Source: CAG-877 sp963645945
Lineage (GTDB): Bacteria > Bacillota_I > Bacilli_A > RF39 > UBA660
Assembly (NCBI GenBank): GCA_963645945.1
Contig: CAVIUA010000003.1
Coordinates: 1 to 64,000 of the forward strand
Reading direction: 5' to 3'
DNA length: 64,000 nt
Shown in pieces: positions 17,609-27,210 of this stretch (within the stretch, counting starts at the first letter, position 1; the number at the start of each line of letters is the position of its first letter). The position numbers and the translations under genes were made by a program. The notes below the pieces were generated by a model. That model had not been told where the DNA came from and ran no database searches. It was given only the letters and a program-made list of their open reading frames with translations.

Positions 17609-18613
17609 TTATTTTATATTTTCCTTAAATAAATTATTAGTTAAATCAAGATCATCAACTAAATTTATAATTAATTTTAGATCATTATCTATTCTTTCTT
17701 CAAATTTATCTTTATCTATTTCATCTATACCTGTATATTCTAATGAATCTGACAATCCATTAATTCCTATATGTAGTTTATTATTATTAAATAAAAGTCT
17801 AATTGAACAATTTTCAAATTTTTCAGCAACTTTTTTTATTTTTTCCATAAAGTGTGGTGTCAAAATATAAAATGCTTCATGTTCATTAGCAGTTAAAATG
17901 TAAAACTTTTTATTAAAATCCGAATCATCAGTTTCTATACTTTTATATTCTACTCCAGACATAGTATATTTAATGTTTTTTTTGCCAAATTGACCTGAAT
18001 GTATAAGTAGGTTTGATTTAAAATTTTTATTAAAATCAAATACTAGCCATCTTCCTGAAAATGTTGTTACATAATATGTTTTAACATTTCCATCCTCATC
18101 TTTTTCTTCTCTTTCTTCTTGGATATTTATATCAGCTTGACAAAATTTTTTGTCTTTATATTTTCCTTCAATATAATCCTCTGATGAATAAATATCTCCT
18201 GTTGTATACATTCCTTCTTCTTGAATAAATGATTCACTGAAACCTTTTTTTGCATCATATTCTATATTAGTAAAATGTTTTTTTAAAGTTGCTACTACTA
18301 GATCATTTTTTATTTTATAATACAGTTCATTCTGATCATTGTAATTTTTGAATAATCCTTTCTTTTTAGTTACTTCTTCAAATATTATATATATAATAAG
18401 TAATACTATAACTATAGCAAATCCCATCAATAATGCTTCTAGACCCAGTTCTATTTCAGGAAGTTTCATTTGTAAAACAATATGTAATACTATAATAGTT
18501 AGTGGAATTATAATAAGATTTGTAAGATTATAAACGTAATTTATTTTTTTTGTTTTAACTTTTATTTCTTTTATTAGATTATTATATTTTTCAATTTCTT
18601 TATCAATATTCAT
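17609..18613 (-). CDS. DUF3137-like membrane protein
   Basis: 334 residues. A short N-terminal helix is followed by two close membrane spans (about 28-48 and 54-76), then a soluble domain of about 250 residues without known catalytic motifs. The layout fits the DUF3137 family (galanin-type hypothetical membrane proteins of Firmicutes and Bacteroidota). RBS AGGAGAT lies before the ATG. Transcription probably starts at the promoter near 18758-18786. Function unknown. Confidence 0.65.
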   Translation of the reverse strand: MNIDKEIEKYNNLIKEIKVKTKKINYVYNLTNLIIIPLTIIVLHIVLQMKLPEIELGLEALLMGFAIVIVLLIIYIIFEEVTKKKGLFKNYNDQNELYYKIKNDLVVATLKKHFTNIEYDAKKGFSESFIQEEGMYTTGDIYSSEDYIEGKYKDKKFCQADINIQEEREEKDEDGNVKTYYVTTFSGRWLVFDFNKNFKSNLLIHSGQFGKKNIKYTMSGVEYKSIETDDSDFNKKFYILTANEHEAFYILTPHFMEKIKKVAEKFENCSIRLLFNNNKLHIGINGLSDSLEYTGIDEIDKDKFEERIDNDLKLIINLVDDLDLTNNLFKENIK

Positions 18614-18757
18614 ATTCTATCTCCTATTGTTTTAGTGTTTTTTATTTTTTGGCAAATTATATTTACATCACGGTTATCTTTATTATAACTTAAACTGGAT
18701 ATATTTTAAATTTATAAGTTTTATACGTATGATACACCTACATAATCTTGTCTTACT

Positions 18758-18786
18758 ATAATAAGACACAAACGTTTGTTTGTCAA
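18758..18786 (-). promoter_or_regulatory. Promoter with perfect palindrome between -35 and -10
   Basis: TTGACA (18781-18786), 17-bp spacer, TATTAT (18758-18763) on the minus strand, directed at the DUF3137-like gene. The spacer holds the perfect 12-bp palindrome ACAAACGTTTGT (18768-18779), which extends imperfectly to about 20 bp. A repressor bound there would block RNA polymerase. It is not the usual LexA box of Firmicutes (CGAAC-N4-GTTCG). The factor is unknown. Confidence 0.55.
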
Positions 18787-18823
18787 TAGATAAATTATAA
18801 AAATGTAAATTCCTTATAAACAG

Positions 18824-18856
18824 AAAAAAGTAATTGTCTTTTTTGGTACAATTACT
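18824..18856 (-). terminator. Terminator of surface-fibre locus B
   Basis: GTAATTGT and ACAATTAC pair around the loop, followed on the minus strand by TTTTTT. It includes the stop codon of the Hint-domain gene. Confidence 0.8.
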
Positions 18857-21179
18857 TTTTATAGATAGCCTCAAAATGAGTGCCATGATAAATTATTACT
18901 TTGTCACCTGGCTGATACATATTGCCATCACCAGTATTGTACCAAGCTATAAAATTTGTTTTATTCTTTGGCTCTTTTAATTTATAATAAGTACCTTCTT
19001 CTTGCAAATAATCTTCTTTATTTACTACTTCATCATCAGATGTTGTTACCATCCAAATCCTTTTACCAGCACTATTTTCATTTGGCTTAAGAATCATTTC
19101 ATCATTTAATTGAATTTCTAACAAATAGTTTCTAAAAGTATTTAAATCTAAGTATTTAGATAATAGTTTTCCATCCCCTACCCTTAATCCTTTAAACATA
19201 TAATAAGGCATAATATCCTTAAATGATGAATAATCATATAAATCTAGTTTTTCATAATCTCTATTTATCCAGTTTATATTATTACCAAATTCATATAAAT
19301 TGGATAACATTACATTTCCATCTGTTGTAAGTAGTCCATTCGCAATAATATTATAATATCTTGTTGAAGCTATAAAATAATATTCTACATCTTCATCAAA
19401 GTTTTCTATATTAGTAACAGTTACATAAGTAATATTATTATTTTCATCTAATTTAGCTATTTCTGTTCCTATTTTAAAATTATTATTATCAAGTACTGAT
19501 ACAAATTGATTAAGATTTTTACTGAATAAACCATGATTAGTTACAACATTCAAAATTGTTCCATCTGAGAATGATATTTTTTTATAATTAGGATTTATTT
19601 TTCTTTTTTCAATCCATATAGGATATTCATATGTATATGATCCAGTTTCATGATTCCATACGAGTAATAAATCATCGTAAGTAATATCTTCTATGTTTTT
19701 AGTTTTTCCAGTTGCAAGAGTTATTTTTGTTCCTTTGGCTAAACATCCTGAGGATTTTGCTGAGGCAGTAATTGTTACGTCTCCTTTTATTTCATTTATT
19801 TTTATTACACCAGTTGAAGATGAATATGTATAATCAGTACCGGATGATAATGTGTTTCCTGCCATGGTTATTGTAACAGAATCAGGAAGCGTAGTCCATT
19901 GTCCTGATGCTGCAAGTGTTGTTGAATAGCTTTGACCAAGGCTAACAGTATCTGTAGTTGTTGATTTATTATCATGTGTTAAATTTGATAGAGAAAAGGT
20001 AATGGTAAACGTCCATTTCATTGCTGTTGTTGCACTCTTTCTAGCATATGTAGAGTCTGTTGTTGCTGATGAGGCATAGCTTTCTCCGGTGTTTTCTGCT
20101 TCGTCTATTCCATATACAACAGCATAATAACTTCCTTCACTTTTATTTGTAAATCTATAAGTTGTATCTGAACTATTAGTATGAGCTTCTTCTATTAAAT
20201 TGCCAGATGAATCATATAATAATATGACATAATCTGTAACAGGTGAAGCAGTGCTTGCATCATTATTAGTCCATGTAACATCAAATGTTCCATTGGTATT
20301 GTTAATATCTAATGATACTGGTCCAATTAAAGGAGGTTCATTATCTTCTTCATATCCAGTTGTTACATTTGTAGTTATTGCTAGGTTATCAAATGTAAAA
20401 CTAGTTGTATCATGTTGAAGATAAATTTTCATATCATATTTTGTTTTATAATAATTAATATTGGTTTTTTTAGAAACATATACATTTACTTCTTCTTGAC
20501 TATTTGCTTTTATAGTTAAATTACCTAAAGCATTGCCAGATGAATCTGTTAAATCAAATTTAGTACTATCTGTTGTTAGTTGATAGGTAACATCTGTATC
20601 ACCCGAATTTGCAATTTTTATTGTTATAGGTTTTCTTTCAACATTGGTTAGGTTAACGCTTTCCGTTATTAAATCGGCAGCTACTTTACCTGCATCATCA
20701 AAATTAAATGTCATATTTAAATCATAATCTCCAGAGGTTGCTGAATTAATGTACCGATATGTTAATTCAAACGTTACACTTTCCCCTGGTAAAAGATATG
20801 ATCCAGCAGTTAAATTTGATATTTCATAACTTATTATATTTTTTGTTGTATCTGTTACATTAAATGTTTCACCAGTGTACTTTTGTACTGAATCTGTACC
20901 ATTTGAAATAGTAACACTATATGTAATAAATGATACTTCAGATGAGGAAAAAGTTGTTGATACATTAGTAGTTAGTGAAGAATATTCCGGTACTTTAGTC
21001 ATGTTAACACCATTGGAATCCGTTGAATAAAATTCACTTATAAATAATTCATTTAATTTTGTTGAAGAAACACTTCCTGAAACTGATATTGTTGATTGCA
21101 TAGCAGCATATCCTATATTAAGTAAAAAAAGTAGTAAAAATAAAGATATTGCTATGGCATTTTTTTTCTTAATCTTCAT
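18852..21179 (-). CDS. Secreted surface protein with SipW-type signal and Hint (intein-like) domain
   Basis: 775 residues. The signal (about 8-26, LLNIGYAAMQST) is of SipW type. Beta-sandwich and FN3-like regions follow to about residue 470. A Hint domain runs from Cys479 (GCLAKGTKITLATGK...IEDI) through NVVTNHGLFS (His549) to YYNIIANGLL (about 608-617). The usual C-terminal His-Asn of splicing inteins is absent, so it could cleave at Cys479 but should not splice. The last 70 residues resemble an InlB B-type repeat (FIAWYNTGDGNMYQPGDK). It is the final gene of locus B and overlaps DUF5305 by 11 bases. Confidence 0.75.
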   Translation of the reverse strand: MKIKKKNAIAISLFLLLFLLNIGYAAMQSTISVSGSVSSTKLNELFISEFYSTDSNGVNMTKVPEYSSLTTNVSTTFSSSEVSFITYSVTISNGTDSVQKYTGETFNVTDTTKNIISYEISNLTAGSYLLPGESVTFELTYRYINSATSGDYDLNMTFNFDDAGKVAADLITESVNLTNVERKPITIKIANSGDTDVTYQLTTDSTKFDLTDSSGNALGNLTIKANSQEEVNVYVSKKTNINYYKTKYDMKIYLQHDTTSFTFDNLAITTNVTTGYEEDNEPPLIGPVSLDINNTNGTFDVTWTNNDASTASPVTDYVILLYDSSGNLIEEAHTNSSDTTYRFTNKSEGSYYAVVYGIDEAENTGESYASSATTDSTYARKSATTAMKWTFTITFSLSNLTHDNKSTTTDTVSLGQSYSTTLAASGQWTTLPDSVTITMAGNTLSSGTDYTYSSSTGVIKINEIKGDVTITASAKSSGCLAKGTKITLATGKTKNIEDITYDDLLLVWNHETGSYTYEYPIWIEKRKINPNYKKISFSDGTILNVVTNHGLFSKNLNQFVSVLDNNNFKIGTEIAKLDENNNITYVTVTNIENFDEDVEYYFIASTRYYNIIANGLLTTDGNVMLSNLYEFGNNINWINRDYEKLDLYDYSSFKDIMPYYMFKGLRVGDGKLLSKYLDLNTFRNYLLEIQLNDEMILKPNENSAGKRIWMVTTSDDEVVNKEDYLQEEGTYYKLKEPKNKTNFIAWYNTGDGNMYQPGDKVIIYHGTHFEAIYKK

Positions 21180-22263
21180 TTTTACCTTCTTCTTTCATAA
21201 TTCTATTCATTGAATAATAGTATATATATACTAAACCTGAGTTAGTAGGTACAATAAATGCACTCTTTGTTTTACTTGGTTCTTGACAGAATAATATTGG
21301 TGATCCTGATGAGTTTCTTATTTCGAATAAATCTTCAAATTCTTCCACTAATACTATTTGGAATTTATTATAACTTAGTTCTGACTGTATTTTTGAGATA
21401 TATTGACCATAGTTATTAAAGATATCTTTTAATCCTTTATTGTAAATAGTATAACAGTTCTTAGTCTTTTTAGCATAAATAGTCGTTCTTACAGTTAATA
21501 CAACAGCTACTATTATTAATATTATACCTAGTGTAAATAGTCTTACATCCATGTAACTTGTATCTACACATTCTATTAATTTATCTGTTCCATTATTTAA
21601 TACATAATTCATATCAACATTAACAGTATTTGTTGTTAAAGGCATGGACATAGATATAACCGCATCATCCTTTATATTAGGTTCATATCCTTCACAATTT
21701 CCTTTTATACCGATGTGTAATTTTAATGTTAATTTACTATTTGTTCCTGTTAGATTATATCTTTTAATAAATGCACTTGCTATTGTATTATAGTAGTTAT
21801 AATCTAAATTAACTGTTTTATTTATTGTAAATGAATTATTTATTGTACTTGTTACTGTTTGTTTTGGTAATACAGTATCTACTTTTTGATATAGTTTTTT
21901 GTCATTATTATCTAATATATCTAATGTTGATTCTATATAATAATAATATGAATAATCTATATCTTCTTTAATAGATAATTCGTATGTAAAGTTTGCTTCT
22001 ATGTAATTAATTAAGCTTGCTATATACTGATTTCCTTTTCCTAAATATGGACCAAAGTAATCATTATCTTTTAAGTATACTTTGTAATCTAAATCACTTT
22101 TTTCGTCGTAATGTAAATAATAATTTTTATCTTGATTAAATGAGGCATATAAACTGAATATTGAAGAAACAAATAGTACAGCAATTATAACTATTGATAA
22201 TTTTATTATTTTGTTTCTTTTTTTTGTTTCTTTGATAATTTTATCAATTTGTTTCTTATTCAT
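21169..22263 (-). CDS. DUF5305-family membrane protein of surface-fibre locus B
   Basis: 364 residues: membrane span at about 20-42, an external domain starting DYKVYLKDNDYFGPYL, a second span at about 245-265 and a short cytoplasmic part ending near EEGKNED. It is the shorter paralogue of the 574-residue protein in locus A and lacks the long acidic/basic tail. It lies between the SipW-type peptidase and the Hint-domain surface protein. Role unknown, probably in assembly or export of the fibre proteins. Confidence 0.75.
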   Translation of the reverse strand: MNKKQIDKIIKETKKRNKIIKLSIVIIAVLFVSSIFSLYASFNQDKNYYLHYDEKSDLDYKVYLKDNDYFGPYLGKGNQYIASLINYIEANFTYELSIKEDIDYSYYYYIESTLDILDNNDKKLYQKVDTVLPKQTVTSTINNSFTINKTVNLDYNYYNTIASAFIKRYNLTGTNSKLTLKLHIGIKGNCEGYEPNIKDDAVISMSMPLTTNTVNVDMNYVLNNGTDKLIECVDTSYMDVRLFTLGIILIIVAVVLTVRTTIYAKKTKNCYTIYNKGLKDIFNNYGQYISKIQSELSYNKFQIVLVEEFEDLFEIRNSSGSPILFCQEPSKTKSAFIVPTNSGLVYIYYYSMNRIMKEEGKNED

Positions 22264-22279
22264 GTTATACCTCCTTTAC

Positions 22280-23413
22280 TTAATTATTAAATAATGATCT
22301 AAACCAGATTGCTGGGAATCCTATATATTTAATTCTTTTATGTATTACTCCTACAATGTTTTCTTTATAAACGTAACCAGAGTCTGCATATTTATTGTTA
22401 TCTCCTTTTGTTACATATACGTATTCATCATTAAATACTCCTATTTCTGTAATTCTATGGATTACATTTTTATCTTTCTTAGCATAAATTATGATATCTC
22501 CTATATCCAATTCTTGATCTTTATACTTTTCAAATATAACAGCATCTCCATAATTTATTGTTCCTGTCATGGAACCTGACCCTATTGCCATAATTCCATA
22601 TCTAAATGCACAAGATACAAGAGCCGTTGCTAAAGATATGATTATTAACAAGATTGTTGTACTTATGCTTAGGCCTTTCTTTTTGCTTTTCCTCATTACT
22701 TTTTCAAATTCTACTCTATCAAACATATATGACATTGTAAGATATATTATTAATGGTAATGTTATTTTAAATACTGATTTAATTAGAAGATTCATGTTAG
22801 GAATTACTGGTATAAAATAATAACTTATTATTGTTATAATTCTATATACTGTAATTGCTTTATATCCATATTTAACTGACATTTTGTTATATACTACGTT
22901 GTTTACTATACTTGGAAATAGAACTGTACCAAGAAATTCAATTGTTGAATCAAGACTTCTTAAGTTTACTGTTGAGCCAAAAATATTTACATCTACTATT
23001 ACAAAAAAGATTATTGTTAGTAGTTTAAATATTTTTGTATTTCCTTTATTTATAGTGAACTGATATCGTAAGAATTCTTGAATTATTATTATTATTGATA
23101 ATGGTAATACTATTACAAGTATTATGTGTCCACTCATTGGTAAGGAGTTTTTTGAAAAGTCTGTTAATAAACCAATTACATAATGAATACTTACTTGTAT
23201 TACTCCAATAAGTGCCATCGTTCCTAGTATTGTATTTTTATTAAATATATTACATTGTCTATATTTAAATATTTTTTTTGATAGTATTAATAGAACGATA
23301 AATATTAGTGCTAATTCTATTTTACTATTCATATTTAGCACAAGAAGATTAAGAAGGAAAAATATTATGAGGATTGCTAAGTAATAATTTGCTAACTTAC
23401 GTCTTTTTATCAT
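22280..23413 (-). CDS. SipW-type signal peptidase I with N-terminal membrane domain (locus B)
   Basis: 377 residues; about seven membrane spans, then an S26 peptidase domain with catalytic serine in AIGSGSMTGTINYGDAVIF, NVIHRI and VTKGDNNKYADSG. It is a paralogue of the locus A peptidase with the same unusual membrane domain. It follows the small TasA-like gene by 40 bases and probably matures it, the Hint-domain protein and perhaps locus C proteins. Confidence 0.88.
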   Translation of the reverse strand: MIKRRKLANYYLAILIIFFLLNLLVLNMNSKIELALIFIVLLILSKKIFKYRQCNIFNKNTILGTMALIGVIQVSIHYVIGLLTDFSKNSLPMSGHIILVIVLPLSIIIIIQEFLRYQFTINKGNTKIFKLLTIIFFVIVDVNIFGSTVNLRSLDSTIEFLGTVLFPSIVNNVVYNKMSVKYGYKAITVYRIITIISYYFIPVIPNMNLLIKSVFKITLPLIIYLTMSYMFDRVEFEKVMRKSKKKGLSISTTILLIIISLATALVSCAFRYGIMAIGSGSMTGTINYGDAVIFEKYKDQELDIGDIIIYAKKDKNVIHRITEIGVFNDEYVYVTKGDNNKYADSGYVYKENIVGVIHKRIKYIGFPAIWFRSLFNN

Positions 23414-23452
23414 AGTCTTTCCTCCTTAACTATTTTCTACTAAATATTAAGT

Positions 23453-24013
23453 TTATTCAATAGCATCACCAGTAGCAGTTACTGTAAATGTTGCTTCAGT
23501 TTTAGCTTTTTCTTGATCATTAAAAGCTTTTATTAATTCAACTCTTACAGTTACTGTTGTTGTTCCTTCAGGAGCAACGCTTGTTGCATCATCTGCCATT
23601 GTAGTAGTAACTTTATAATGTTCAGAATCAGTTATAGCTGATGATACTTCTGCTGTAATTTTAGCCTTTAGGTCTGTACTTTTATTAATTATTTTAAAAG
23701 TTGCTTCTCCATATTCACCAACGTACTTTAAATTAGAAACTTTAATTTCTGCTACATCTACACTTGTATAACTTGCTTCTACTTTTGTTGGATTTTCAGC
23801 ATCTGTATTTACTTTTGATTTTGTTGTTCCTGTGTTACTAATGATATCGCTATTTATATTTGTAAACTGAATATCAAAATCAGTAGTTGCTGTTGCATGA
23901 CCATTGATTGTTACTTTATCAGTACTTGTTGCTGCATAACCTATACCAATAGTTACAAGTAGTAATAGTACTAAGATAAGAAGTCCTTTATTTTTCTTTT
24001 TCACTTTTTTCAC
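23453..24013 (-). CDS. TasA-like fibre protein (locus B)
   Basis: 186 residues. SipW-type signal peptide (about 8-28, TIGIGYAATSTDKVTINGHA) followed by a Cys-free beta-rich domain. The ATG or preceding GTG is served by a strong AAGGAGGTG. It is the first gene of the locus B operon and shares signal style, but little body sequence, with the locus A and C subunits. Confidence 0.8.
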   Translation of the reverse strand: MKKVKKKNKGLLILVLLLLVTIGIGYAATSTDKVTINGHATATTDFDIQFTNINSDIISNTGTTKSKVNTDAENPTKVEASYTSVDVAEIKVSNLKYVGEYGEATFKIINKSTDLKAKITAEVSSAITDSEHYKVTTTMADDATSVAPEGTTTVTVRVELIKAFNDQEKAKTEATFTVTATGDAIE

Positions 24014-24086
24014 CTCCTTACTTTAATAACTTACAAATATAAAACCATCTGGAATACCCGTCAGAGCACTTTACCCTATTATCGAT

Positions 24087-24116
24087 TTTATACTGTATTC
24101 ATTTTACTATATTCGA
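24087..24116 (-). promoter_or_regulatory. Promoter of surface-fibre locus B
   Basis: TCGAAT (24111-24116), 18-bp spacer, TATAAA (24087-24092) on the minus strand, right after the terminator of the LuxR-type gene. The leader is about 70 bases and contains a GGGT...ACGGGT region of no recognised class. Confidence 0.45.
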
Positions 24117-24117
24117 C

Positions 24118-24150
24118 AAAAAAAAACAACCTACATTTTGAGGTAGGTTG
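24118..24150 (-). terminator. Terminator of the LuxR-type regulator gene
   Basis: CAACCTAC (24127-24134) and GGTAGGTTG (24142-24150) pair. On the minus strand nine U follow. It separates the regulator from locus B. Confidence 0.88.
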
Positions 24151-24159
24151 TTAAAAATT

Positions 24160-25554
24160 TTATTTTATAAATTTAAATATTTCTTCTTTGGATGATATTT
24201 TTAATTTATCAAAAATTTGTTTCTTATGAAACTTAACAGTATTTTCACTAATATCCATACTTATAGCAATTTGTCTAACTGATTCATTATTAAGTAAATG
24301 ATTACATACTTCTATTTCTTTTTTTGTTAAATTATATTTCATAAACTTTCTTAAATTTAAATTATCAATATTTGCTTTTGTAGAGTCTTCATCCCATTTA
24401 TGATTATAAAATGTTGCCATTAAAATTGGAGATATCATTAATAAAATTAACATTAATAAAAATGATGTTAATATGACTATTTCATTTATTGTAGGATTAT
24501 CAATTTTATATATTACATTTCCAAATAATGAACCTACACCAGAACCTATTATAGCAATTATCAATATATTATATTTTACATATGAATAATTCCAATATTT
24601 TTTACTAATAACTCCTAATATATAATACATACAAGTGATTCCCATAGTTATAGTTAATCCTAAAATGAAAGAGTAAATTGATAAAACAATCTTTTTGTCA
24701 GATAGTATTCCTAAAAACATTGAAAATATATATGAACCAAAGATTATGTTCCATGTTAGACTATTACTCTTTTTAGCGAATTTATATATTATAAAGAAAA
24801 TTAAACTACCAAGTAAACCTCCAATATTATAATATATTTCAATATTTTCAGGATAAAGATCATTCATAATTAGTAAAAGTGCACGACCAGTTCCTCTACA
24901 GAATAATAAAAATATACAATTTATAATTATAGAAGTATATAAAATTTTAGTTATCTTTGGAGCATTTTTAGCATACTTATTTTCTTCTACTTTATAATCA
25001 TTATTATCAAGTCTTTTACTTTGAATATATATCAAAATAAAACCTATTAATAAAATCAAATAACTAATAATTTTATTTAAACTAAGTGTATTGTTAATAA
25101 GAGCAAATAAAGATATTAAAACATTTGAGAATAAACAAGTATATATTTTTTCAGTATTATTTAAAATATAGACAAAAAAATCTAATGCTCCAACAGAAAT
25201 GAAGGCAATACTTATTGATATTAGAATAATCAAATATTTTCCTATTACAAAATTATTAAATAATAAATATATTCCATATATGAGCAATAAAACAATTCCA
25301 GAAATACTTGCATATTGTATATTATTTTTATATTTATCTGGTTTTATTTTAAATAGTAGAAAAGCTCCTAGAAATGACATTAATGCGTTAATAGTTATAA
25401 CAATATTTTTGTCAAAAATTAATGAGTCATCAAATTTATTTATCCACCAGGTAAAGAATGTAATTAATATTGCATAAAATATTGACCAGGTTAGTATGTA
25501 TGGTATTTTATCTTTACGTATGTTTTTTATATTAGTTACATTTGAATTAATCAT
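24160..25554 (-). CDS. Membrane-embedded LuxR-family transcriptional regulator
   Basis: 464 residues. About twelve hydrophobic spans fill residues 18-385 in an MFS-like pattern. The C-terminal 65 residues form a LuxR/GerE helix-turn-helix (LTKKEIEVCNHLLNNESVRQIAISMDISENTVKFHKKQIFDKL). Such proteins sense a ligand or membrane state and bind DNA directly. It lies just upstream of locus B in the same direction, separated by a terminator, so it is a reasonable candidate regulator of that locus; this is inference from position. Confidence 0.8.
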   Translation of the reverse strand: MINSNVTNIKNIRKDKIPYILTWSIFYAILITFFTWWINKFDDSLIFDKNIVITINALMSFLGAFLLFKIKPDKYKNNIQYASISGIVLLLIYGIYLLFNNFVIGKYLIILISISIAFISVGALDFFVYILNNTEKIYTCLFSNVLISLFALINNTLSLNKIISYLILLIGFILIYIQSKRLDNNDYKVEENKYAKNAPKITKILYTSIIINCIFLLFCRGTGRALLLIMNDLYPENIEIYYNIGGLLGSLIFFIIYKFAKKSNSLTWNIIFGSYIFSMFLGILSDKKIVLSIYSFILGLTITMGITCMYYILGVISKKYWNYSYVKYNILIIAIIGSGVGSLFGNVIYKIDNPTINEIVILTSFLLMLILLMISPILMATFYNHKWDEDSTKANIDNLNLRKFMKYNLTKKEIEVCNHLLNNESVRQIAISMDISENTVKFHKKQIFDKLKISSKEEIFKFIK

Positions 25555-25628
25555 ATTGCACCTCGTTTATTTTTTCTCAATTAATTATTTTAAAATATTT
25601 GTTTTTCATTGTAAAGAAAAAATTTTAT

Positions 25629-25665
25629 CAAAAAATGAACTATTATAGTAATGTTATTATAGTTC
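25629..25665 (-). terminator. Terminator of the SDR operon
   Basis: GAACTATAATA and TATAATAGTTC form a long hairpin around the stop codon of the 25657 gene, followed on the minus strand by A then TTTTTT. Confidence 0.7.
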
Positions 25666-26049
25666 TTTTGATTTAGTTGTCTTTTTTAAGTTTAAAACAT
25701 TCTTTATAGAAGAAGCGAGCTTGGCTATTTCTTCAGTTTTCATTTCCGTTGTACCATTAGAAGCTAATTCTCCTATTTTATTATTAATAATTACATTTGC
25801 CGTTTTTGTTGTTGCGGTTATAGCACCTAGTAAAGCTTCATCCATTCCAATTATAGGATCTGGTACTATTAAATCAATTACAAAAGCTACACCTGCTATT
25901 TTTGATGCTTTATCTAATATTTCATTTGTTGCTTCTAAACTTGCTATTTTTAAAGCTGTTTTTTCTGTCATCTCTAAGTTATTATACTTTTCTCTAATTT
26001 TATTAATTACTTCTTTTTTTTCAGGAACAACAACTGTTTTTCTACTCAT
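25657..26049 (-). CDS. Hypothetical alpha-helical protein
   Basis: 130 residues. The sequence is helical with Ala/Ile-rich stretches and a hydrophobic centre (VAFVIDLIVPDPIIGMDEALLGAITATTKTANVI) that may be one membrane hairpin. The start overlaps the end of the 26042-26320 gene by eight bases, so it is the last gene of a three-gene operon with the SDR enzyme. I recognise no family. Confidence 0.6.
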   Translation of the reverse strand: MSRKTVVVPEKKEVINKIREKYNNLEMTEKTALKIASLEATNEILDKASKIAGVAFVIDLIVPDPIIGMDEALLGAITATTKTANVIINNKIGELASNGTTEMKTEEIAKLASSIKNVLNLKKTTKSKEL

Positions 26050-26320
26050 CGTTTTTTCCTCCTACTTGAACAGCAATTTCATTATATGCCGCTACTACTA
26101 TATCAATTTCTTCTTCTAAAATATCAAATATTTGTATATCATTTTCATCTTCTCTTATAACTTCTCCAAGTAAAACTCCAGCCATTTTACTTTCTGAATT
26201 ATCATCCATAATCGAATACATAATATATTCTTTGTCTAAAGAATCTATTTTGAAAAAACCAAGTACATCAACACTAATTATTTCACCTTGTTCATTTTTA
26301 ACTTTATAATCAATTTTCAT
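26042..26320 (-). CDS. Small acidic protein, DUF1292-like
   Basis: 92 residues, strongly acidic. The pattern of an N-terminal beta-hairpin (YKVKNEQGEIISVDVLGFFKI), EYIMYSIMDD and an acidic end resembles the DUF1292/YrzB family, a partner for which is also seen at 62670-62948. It lies three bases after the SDR gene. Function unknown. Confidence 0.6.
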   Translation of the reverse strand: MKIDYKVKNEQGEIISVDVLGFFKIDSLDKEYIMYSIMDDNSESKMAGVLLGEVIREDENDIQIFDILEEEIDIVVAAYNEIAVQVGGKNDE

Positions 26321-26323
26321 AAA

Positions 26324-27139
26324 TTATCTTTCCTTAAAGAAATCTCTTTTTTTAAATCCTGCGGTTAAGAATCTAGTAAAAGCTCTTCCATTTGATAGCC
26401 AAACAAATTTTGCGTTATTTTTTGTATTATTTATGATTTTATCAACCATAAATTTTGCGATTGTTTCTGGATAATCCCCAAGTATATTATATATTTTTTT
26501 TGTTTTTTCATCTAATTCAATTTTTTCTCCATCGCCTAGTGATGTTTGAATAAAATTAGTAATCATAATACCTGGTGTAATTTTACCAATTAAGACATTG
26601 GTATTTTTCTTTTCTGCTTCAAAAGCTAAAGCTTCTGTAAAGTATGTTATAGCTCTTTTACTTGTTCCATATAATGAAAGACCTAATATTTTTGCATCAT
26701 TACTACCATGTCCTTCTACATTATAAATTTGTCCAAATCCTTGTTTGATCATAACTGGCATAATTAACTTAGAACATAATATTGTACCTTTTATATCGAT
26801 ATCAATTAAACGATCTATAGTTTTCTTATCAAGTTCCCATAGAGCAACATTAGGTTGATTGACTCCAGCATTATTAATCCAAATATCAATTGTTGGAAAA
26901 ATTTCTAAAGTATCATTAATTAACTTATTAATATCATTTTCATTTGTAATATCCGCTACGAATGATATTACCTTTCCTTGCCCTTTTTCTTTACATTTAC
27001 TTTTTAATTTTTTTGCTGCTTCTGCTACTGCATCTTCATTAACATCACATACTACCAAGTTATATCCTTTTTCGCAAAAAAATTCTAACATGGCATATCC
27101 AAATCCTCTTGCACTACCTGTAATTACTACCGTTTTCAT
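26324..27139 (-). CDS. Short-chain dehydrogenase/reductase (SDR)
   Basis: 271 residues. NAD(P)-binding TGSARGFGYAM at residues 7-17, NNAG near 90-93, and the active-site YGTSK near 157-161. This is a classical SDR; specificity cannot be read from the sequence. RBS AGGAGG precedes the ATG. It starts a small operon with two unknown genes. The C-terminus (LTAGFKKRDFF) is basic and lacks a membrane span. Confidence 0.85.
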   Translation of the reverse strand: MKTVVITGSARGFGYAMLEFFCEKGYNLVVCDVNEDAVAEAAKKLKSKCKEKGQGKVISFVADITNENDINKLINDTLEIFPTIDIWINNAGVNQPNVALWELDKKTIDRLIDIDIKGTILCSKLIMPVMIKQGFGQIYNVEGHGSNDAKILGLSLYGTSKRAITYFTEALAFEAEKKNTNVLIGKITPGIMITNFIQTSLGDGEKIELDEKTKKIYNILGDYPETIAKFMVDKIINNTKNNAKFVWLSNGRAFTRFLTAGFKKRDFFKER

Positions 27140-27176
27140 AATCTACCCTCCTAATAAAATTATATCATAACTATAG

Positions 27177-27206
27177 AAAAAGACCTAACTATTTTCTAGT
27201 TAGGTA
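27177..27206 (-). terminator. Terminator of the exporter/htrA operon
   Basis: ACCTAACTA and TAGTTAGGT pair with a short loop and are followed by UUUUU on the minus strand, just after the HtrA gene. Confidence 0.82.
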
Positions 27207-27210
27207 TCTC

